64,000 nt of DNA from Rhodococcus coprophilus NBRC 100603. GTDB taxonomy: Bacteria > Actinomycetota > Actinomycetes > Mycobacteriales > Mycobacteriaceae. Position 1 is the first letter of the stretch, and each line of letters begins with the position of its first letter. A program made the translations under genes and the position numbers. The stretch spans positions 1-64,000 of the forward strand of contig NZ_BDAM01000003.1 of NCBI RefSeq assembly GCF_001895045.1. The letters are read 5' to 3'. The notes under the pieces were generated by a model. It was not told the DNA's origin. It searched no databases and worked only from the letters and a program-made list of their open reading frames with translations. Positions 59,740 through 64,000 of the stretch are shown here, one piece after another.

Positions 59740-60762
59740 ATGAATCGATCCCCTATGCCCCGTCGCGTGTGCTTTACGCTCACAGCGCTTGCCGCCTGCG
59801 TGGTCGCCTCGACAGCCGGATCCGGCATTGCGGCCGCGACTCCCGTACCGACTGGTGCATACGTCGACAGTGTGACCCCGGTTTCCGAACAGCACTGGCG
59901 AGTCGGTGTGTATTCACCCGCGATGGACAGTGTGGTGCCACTCGACGTTCTCCACGCGGCAGACAGCGGCGAGCCGCGACCGATCCTCTACGCGCTCGGC
60001 GGCGCCGGCGTCGGGACCATCGAAGGCACCGGTTGGATGGAGAGCAGCGACATCGCCGAGTTCTTTTCCGACAAGAACGTCAACGTCGTGGTTCCCGCCA
60101 CTGGCAACTTCAGCTATTTCACCGACTGGGCCGAGGACGACGACATTCTCGGCCGCAACATGTGGGAGACCTTCCTGACCGAAGAACTCCCTCCGGTTAT
60201 GGACGCGGAACTGGGCGCCAATGGGGTCCAATCGATACTGGGCATGTCGATGAGCGCCGGATCGGCACTGGACTTGGCCGTCCGGAGCGGTGACCTGTAT
60301 TCGGGCGTCGCGTCTTTCAGCGGATGTGTGCGCACGAGCGATCCCCTCGGCCGGAAGTACGTCGAGCTGGTGGTGGAGCGTCGCGGGAAAGGCAACACGG
60401 ACAACATGTGGGGCCCGGAAGGTGACCCGCGATGGGCCGAGCATGATGTCTACCTCCACGCCGAGCAGTTGCGGGGCAAGGCACTCTATTTGTCGAGCCG
60501 TAACGGGCTTCCCGGCCCTCACGACGTGCCCGGACAGGAACGTGCGGCAGGCGAGTCGTTCCGTACGCAGCTCGTCCTCGGCGGTGCCATCGAGGCCGCG
60601 ACGCTTGTGTGCACTACCCAACTGGCGCAGCGGCTCGACGAGCTGGGAATCCCGGTGACCGCGGACCTCGGCGCCGCGGGAACCCACTCCTGGGGCTACT
60701 GGGAAGACGATCTGCGCAGCTCGTGGCCGATTCTCGCCGAGTCGATGGGCGTCGAGATCTGA
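59740..60762 (+). CDS. Secreted mycolyltransferase-like esterase (Antigen 85 family)
   Basis: This 340-residue precursor has a signal peptide (MNRSPMPRRVCFTLTALAACVVA..., cut near AAA). The esterase-D/Antigen 85 fold shows PILYALGGAGVG, VVVPATGNFSYFTDW, the nucleophile elbow LGMSMSAGSALDLA and the catalytic histidine in GTHSWGYWEDDL. Antigen 85 and related enzymes transfer mycolic acids to trehalose and arabinogalactan, and their short corynebacterial relatives do the same. Whether this one is a mycolyltransferase or a plain esterase cannot be told. ATG 59740 places the signal peptide correctly. Single gene. Confidence 0.88.
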   Translation: MNRSPMPRRVCFTLTALAACVVASTAGSGIAAATPVPTGAYVDSVTPVSEQHWRVGVYSPAMDSVVPLDVLHAADSGEPRPILYALGGAGVGTIEGTGWMESSDIAEFFSDKNVNVVVPATGNFSYFTDWAEDDDILGRNMWETFLTEELPPVMDAELGANGVQSILGMSMSAGSALDLAVRSGDLYSGVASFSGCVRTSDPLGRKYVELVVERRGKGNTDNMWGPEGDPRWAEHDVYLHAEQLRGKALYLSSRNGLPGPHDVPGQERAAGESFRTQLVLGGAIEAATLVCTTQLAQRLDELGIPVTADLGAAGTHSWGYWEDDLRSSWPILAESMGVEI

Positions 60763-60850
60763 CCTGCGTTGCTCCCCGAGAACGCGGGTCTCGGGGAGCA
60801 ACGAGTCGAGGAGGTCACCCTCCGGCGACCGCCCGGCTGCACACTCGGGT

Positions 60851-61555
60851 TCAGGTGTTCCGACCGCCGCTGACCGGGAGGATCTGTCCAGTGATGTAAC
60901 CGGCTTCCTCCGAGATGAGGAACGAACACGCGGCAGCGATGTCCTCGGGTCGTCCGACTCGCCGCACCGGGGTCCGCATGATGTGCTCCTCGATGGTGCC
61001 GCCGAGATGACCCTTCTCCTCGGCCCTGCGCAGCATGGGTGTGTCGACGAATCCTGGCGGTACCGCGTTGACGGTGATGCCGTGGGGCCCGTATTCCAGC
61101 GCCAGCGACTTGGTCAGCCCGTTGACGGCCGATTTCGCCGCGACATAGGCCGACATGAACGGCTGACCCGAATGCGTACTCGACGAGGAGATGTTGACGA
61201 TTCGACCCCAGCCCGCATCCAGCATGTCGGGAAGGACAGCCTGTGCGCAGTGGTAGACACTGGTCAGGTTGATGTCGATCAGTCGCTGCCACGTGTCGAA
61301 GTCCGTGTTGGTGAACCGTTTGTGCAGCTCGAGTCCCGCCCCGTTGACAAGGATCGTGATCGGCCCCCACTGTGCCCGGATTTCGGCCAGTGCCGCGTCG
61401 ATCTGTGCGCGGTCCGTCACGTCTGCCGTGTACTCGTATTCCGACGAGGACGGCTTCAGATCGAGGACCGCGACGCGGTAACCGTCCTTCCTCAGACGCT
61501 CCGCAACGGCACGTCCGATACCCGAACCGCCGCCGGTCACGACGGCAGATTTCAT
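60851..61555 (-). CDS. SDR oxidoreductase, FabG-like
   Basis: This 234-residue classical short-chain dehydrogenase has TGGGSGIGRAVAE (cofactor), NGAGLE (structural motif), the catalytic serine in ISSSSTHSG and Y-x-x-x-K in AYVAAKSAV, then VPPGFVDTPM. It binds NAD(H), as suggested by Asp at the end of strand two (VAVLDLK). The gene follows the TauD-type dioxygenase; ATG 61555 overlaps its stop (ATGA), while GTG 61561 is an alternative start. It is the last gene of the window's terminal catabolic operon and probably oxidises a hydroxy intermediate. Confidence 0.92.
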   Translation of the reverse strand: MKSAVVTGGGSGIGRAVAERLRKDGYRVAVLDLKPSSSEYEYTADVTDRAQIDAALAEIRAQWGPITILVNGAGLELHKRFTNTDFDTWQRLIDINLTSVYHCAQAVLPDMLDAGWGRIVNISSSSTHSGQPFMSAYVAAKSAVNGLTKSLALEYGPHGITVNAVPPGFVDTPMLRRAEEKGHLGGTIEEHIMRTPVRRVGRPEDIAAACSFLISEEAGYITGQILPVSGGRNT

Positions 61556-62358
61556 GACCACGCCTCGTCGCCGGCGATTGTGCTGCGGCGCATCAGGCGT
61601 TCGGACGACGGGTCGTACGGCAGTGCGCGGTGCAGCATGCCGGTGTTGTCCCAGATCACCACATCACCCACCTGCCACTCGTGGGTGTAGCAGAAGCGCT
61701 CCTGAGTGGTCCAGGCCAGCAGCTCGTCGAGGAGCTCGCGACTCTCGACAGGATCCATGCCCACGATGTGGTCTGCCGTCGCGCCGATGACCAGGGATCG
61801 GCGGCCGTCACGGCGATCCCAGATCAGCGACGACTCATGGGTGGGAAGCCGGCGCCAGAGCTCGACCTGCTCATCGGTGGGATCCGGATAGACCGTTCGC
61901 TGCGCCGCTTCGAAGCTGTGCAGCACGCGTAACCCCTCGTAGCGCTTGCGTTGCGACTCTGGCAGGTTCTCGTACGCCGCGTACGTACTGGCGAACTCGG
62001 TTTCACCGCCGATCGCCGCGACATGCCGGGCACTGAGAACGGTCATCTTCGCCGGCACATCGTTGGTGGTGTCGTCGATGTGCCAGCTCAGCGTGCCCTT
62101 GAGGTACTCTGCGGACCGCGTCTTCGCCGGGTCCAGAGAGACCGTCATGATCTCCTCCCCCGGTATCGGCTGCACCACGGTGCCGAGCTTTCGACTGAAG
62201 GCGATCTGAGCTTCGTCGTCGAGGTGAAGGCCCCGGATGAGCAGTACCCCCCGCCACTTCAGCGCCTCGGTCAGTCGAGGGACCACCGCCTCGTCCAGAC
62301 TCTCGACACCGGTGACTTCGACACCGAATGCCGGAGTGAGCGCTCGAGTCTCGATCAT
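61552..62358 (-). CDS. TauD/TfdA-family Fe(II)/2-oxoglutarate dioxygenase
   Basis: This 268-residue non-haem iron oxygenase has the H-x-D motif (His93, Asp95 in LSWHIDDTT), the distal histidine His243 (TGMLHRALPY) and the 2-oxoglutarate-binding arginine at the end (RLMRRST). TauD takes taurine, TfdA takes 2,4-D and related ethers; this sequence (PIPGEEIMTVSLDP; TVLSARHVAAIGGETEF) is nearer TfdA/AlkS-like alkyl-ether or sulfate cleaving members, but the substrate is open. The start ATG 62358 follows GGAG on the minus strand with a 7-nt gap. Part of the operon running off the window end. Confidence 0.92.
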   Translation of the reverse strand: MIETRALTPAFGVEVTGVESLDEAVVPRLTEALKWRGVLLIRGLHLDDEAQIAFSRKLGTVVQPIPGEEIMTVSLDPAKTRSAEYLKGTLSWHIDDTTNDVPAKMTVLSARHVAAIGGETEFASTYAAYENLPESQRKRYEGLRVLHSFEAAQRTVYPDPTDEQVELWRRLPTHESSLIWDRRDGRRSLVIGATADHIVGMDPVESRELLDELLAWTTQERFCYTHEWQVGDVVIWDNTGMLHRALPYDPSSERLMRRSTIAGDEAWS

Positions 62359-62416
62359 GAAAAATCTCCGTTCGTACTCGATCGATCCCGGCCTGCTGCA
62401 GACCGGAGACCACACA

Positions 62417-62956
62417 TCAGATGGATACGCCGGCCCTGTCGAGGCAGCGGTGAACGGCTTCCATGTAGGCGGTTTGACCGTGGAACGGACCACTCACGCC
62501 GATCGCGACTTCGAGGAAGGGGCTGTACTCGTCGTTGACATGGGTTTCCCACCGCGTGATCTCGGCGTCGTCGTTCGTCTCGACGAAGCTGTACGAATAG
62601 AACCCCATCGTGACGCCGTCCGCCTTGGTTCCTTCCCAACGGGTCTTCATGACGAAGCCGTTGTCGGCAGGCCAGTAGTCGAAGCTCTTCGGCTTCCAGT
62701 CCGGAAAGGTCAGGGAGTACGCCTTCGCTTCCAACGTCGACGTCCGGGCCGTGTCCTCTGCGACCTCGCTCATCCGAATGACCTGTTCGCCCGTGAAGTA
62801 CGGCGACGTGTAGATGGCGTCGGCAGCGAACTTCCAGGCCCCGTCACTGTTTTCGCCCGCGTATTCTTCCCCGTCCTTGACACCCTGGCGCAGGTACGCG
62901 TTACCGTAGCTCTCGGCCATCCGGCGATGCTGAGCGATGCGTTCTTCGACGTTCAT
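62417..62956 (-). CDS. NTF2/SnoaL-like protein
   Basis: This 179-residue protein starts with a helix (VEERIAQHRRMAESYGNAYLRQG). Strands typical of the NTF2 cone fold follow (FAADAIYTSPYF; FVMKTRWEGTKADG; GFYSYSFVETNDDAEITRWETHV), suggesting a small enzyme or ligand-binding protein. ATG 62956 has GAGGAGA upstream on the minus strand. Proteins of this fold accompany oxygenases in many catabolic operons as isomerases, cyclases or dehalogenases; no catalytic pair can be named. Lies between the TauD gene and a second NTF2-like gene. Confidence 0.75.
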   Translation of the reverse strand: MNVEERIAQHRRMAESYGNAYLRQGVKDGEEYAGENSDGAWKFAADAIYTSPYFTGEQVIRMSEVAEDTARTSTLEAKAYSLTFPDWKPKSFDYWPADNGFVMKTRWEGTKADGVTMGFYSYSFVETNDDAEITRWETHVNDEYSPFLEVAIGVSGPFHGQTAYMEAVHRCLDRAGVSI

Positions 62957-63031
62957 TCGATCTCCTCTTGGATACACGTAGTCGTTCGATCTCGGTCACC
63001 TCGGCGTTCCCCAGCGGGAGACACCGATAGG

Positions 63032-63496
63032 TCATTCCTGAATTCCGACACCCTCATAGCTCGCAAGCATCCCGGCCTCGGGCATCGCCATCTGCAGATA
63101 CACGTCGATGTGGCGAATCTTCCCGGCCTCGTCGAATTCGAAGGCCGCCAGTGAATTCACCACGTTACTGAATTCCCCTACGCTGCTTCGCTCCTCGAGC
63201 TCGAGGAATACCAGCCCCGGCGTTTCGGTGACGCGCTTGAACACACCCTCCCACTCGGACGACGACGCCCAGTTCGTGAGGAAGTCGGTGTACTGCTCCC
63301 AGTTCATAACCTCTTTGAAGTTGCCCACTCGCTCGAATTCGTCGACCGCGACGAGCTCCGCCAGGGGCTCCCAGCTCCGGACGGAGAATCCGGAATCCTT
63401 GGCACTGTCCACAATGCGCTTCGTCACCCGGGTGTATTCCAGCACCGCACGAGACAATCCGGTGTACTCGTCGATGACGTCGTCTATCTTCCTCAT
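63032..63496 (-). CDS. NTF2-like protein, second copy
   Basis: This 154-residue protein has the same general fold (WEPLAELVAVDEFERVGNF; LVFLELEERSSVGEFSNVVNSLAAFEFDEAGKIRHIDVYLQM) with the usual ending strand pair. It does not look like a close paralogue of the neighbouring NTF2-like protein. Because ring-hydroxylating oxygenase beta subunits share this fold and the gene directly follows an oxygenase alpha gene, it could be a divergent beta subunit; its length is near the lower end for those. Start ATG 63496 as MRKIDDVIDEY. Confidence 0.7.
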   Translation of the reverse strand: MRKIDDVIDEYTGLSRAVLEYTRVTKRIVDSAKDSGFSVRSWEPLAELVAVDEFERVGNFKEVMNWEQYTDFLTNWASSSEWEGVFKRVTETPGLVFLELEERSSVGEFSNVVNSLAAFEFDEAGKIRHIDVYLQMAMPEAGMLASYEGVGIQE

Positions 63497-63541
63497 TGCC
63501 AGAACCTTTCGAGTTTTCGTTCGCCGAGACCGAGAACGGCG

Positions 63542-64000
63542 TCAGCCCTTGCCTGCGAGGTAGCGATCCAGTACCGAATGGAATTTCGCGATGGGGACTT
63601 CTTCCCTGATGAGGGACATGTATTCGAGGGACTTGTTGCGCAAGCCGATCTGCTGGCGTGGCATCTGCTCGTAATCCTGTTGGAGCGCAAGGAAATACTT
63701 GAAGCTCCCTGGCTCCTCGACCTCGATCTGTTGCGCCCGGGCCGCCTCGCGATATTCCGCGGGCAGGTACATGACGCTGATGATCTGCCAGACGCATCGG
63801 GCGGGGTCACCGTCGGGATGCGGTGTGGCGACGATAACGGTCGCCTCTCCCGCCCGCACCGTCATGAAGAAATTCGGGAAGAGCACCCAGCCGTGATTGT
63901 CACTCATCTGCGCGTCGGTGAGTCCGCTGACGTCGAACCCCATCCCGGTGAGCGTTTCGCGGGTGGCTTGCTGGAGCAACGACCGACCCGAGACTCCCTC
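63542..64000 (-). CDS. Ring-hydroxylating oxygenase alpha subunit, C-terminal part
   Basis: The frame stays open past the window edge, so only the last 152 residues are seen. They form the end of the catalytic START-like domain of Rieske oxygenase alpha subunits: NHGWVLFPNFFMTVRAGEATVIVATPHPDG, then QQDYEQMPRQQIGLRNKSLEYMSLIREEVPIAKFH and the terminal YLAGKG. The Rieske cluster and iron ligands lie outside the window. These enzymes add dioxygen to, or demethylate, aromatic and related compounds. First visible gene of the operon with two NTF2-like proteins, a TauD-type dioxygenase and an SDR. Confidence 0.88.
   Translation of the reverse strand, partial: EGVSGRSLLQQATRETLTGMGFDVSGLTDAQMSDNHGWVLFPNFFMTVRAGEATVIVATPHPDGDPARCVWQIISVMYLPAEYREAARAQQIEVEEPGSFKYFLALQQDYEQMPRQQIGLRNKSLEYMSLIREEVPIAKFHSVLDRYLAGKG

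Overview
The window is high-GC actinobacterial DNA. Its gene order closely follows the Mycobacterium tuberculosis Rv2215-Rv2250 region: dlaT-lipB-lipA-DUF4191-RDD-glnA1, glnE-glnA2-hip1-panB, RNase H/phosphatase-zinc ribbon-Nif3, ptkA-ptpA-SURF1, ahpE-DUF3052-aceE-mabR-fabD-acpM-kasA-accD6. It has one kas gene, an Antigen-85-like protein, an NDMA-dependent alcohol dehydrogenase and a KstR-type operator. Together these point to a mycolic-acid bacterium of the Rhodococcus/Nocardia group, most likely Rhodococcus. The genus is inferred; no 16S gene is present.

Layout. 1-7.7 kb: the C-terminal half of the lipoylated E2 protein, the two lipoate genes, two small membrane-protein genes and glutamine synthetase glnA1, with an HxlR regulator/SDR pair inserted. 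7.7-13.4 kb: an NmrA-like reductase and a divergent XRE regulator, furA-katG behind a FurA-type operator, and a small secreted protein. 13.4-24.2 kb: glnE, glnA2, a Hip1-like lipoprotein protease, panB, a lipoprotein, proline iminopeptidase, a CHAP protein, an RNB-domain ribonuclease and a small SPOR-like protein. 24.3-32.7 kb: a 30-residue reading frame, the RNase P RNA gene, DUF1697, a secreted lipase, the rnhA/phosphatase-zinc ribbon-Nif3 operon and the ptkA-ptpA-SURF1 operon.

32.7-40.5 kb is the most interesting accessory region. It holds a peptide/nickel-type (SBP family 5) ABC importer with a permease-ATPase fusion, a small protein of unknown role, a small membrane protein, and a convergent pair of ThuA/GATase-like genes. 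Both transcription units start next to IdeR/DtxR-like iron boxes that I find by eye. I infer an iron-controlled uptake system, perhaps for a metallophore.

40.6-44.2 kb: a TetR regulator/SGNH hydrolase pair, an orphan membrane-anchored protein, and decayed plasmid/phage-like and integrase remnants next to tRNA-Val. 44.2-54 kb: ahpE, DUF3052, pyruvate dehydrogenase E1 and the FAS-II cluster with its PucR-type regulator MabR and a probable operator. 54-60.8 kb: DUF3145, a beta-lactamase-fold hydrolase, and a KstR-boxed divergon (NDMA-ADH on one side, DUF35 protein plus thiolase on the other) that suggests sterol side-chain catabolism. Then come an endonuclease/exonuclease/phosphatase-fold membrane protein and a mycolyltransferase-like esterase. 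60.8-64 kb: a minus-strand catabolic operon cut by the window edge (ring-hydroxylating oxygenase alpha subunit, two NTF2-fold proteins, a TauD/TfdA dioxygenase and an SDR).

Many transcription units end in long perfect hairpins, several of them between convergent genes. Codon use and GC look uniform apart from the remnant area at 42.2-44.1 kb.
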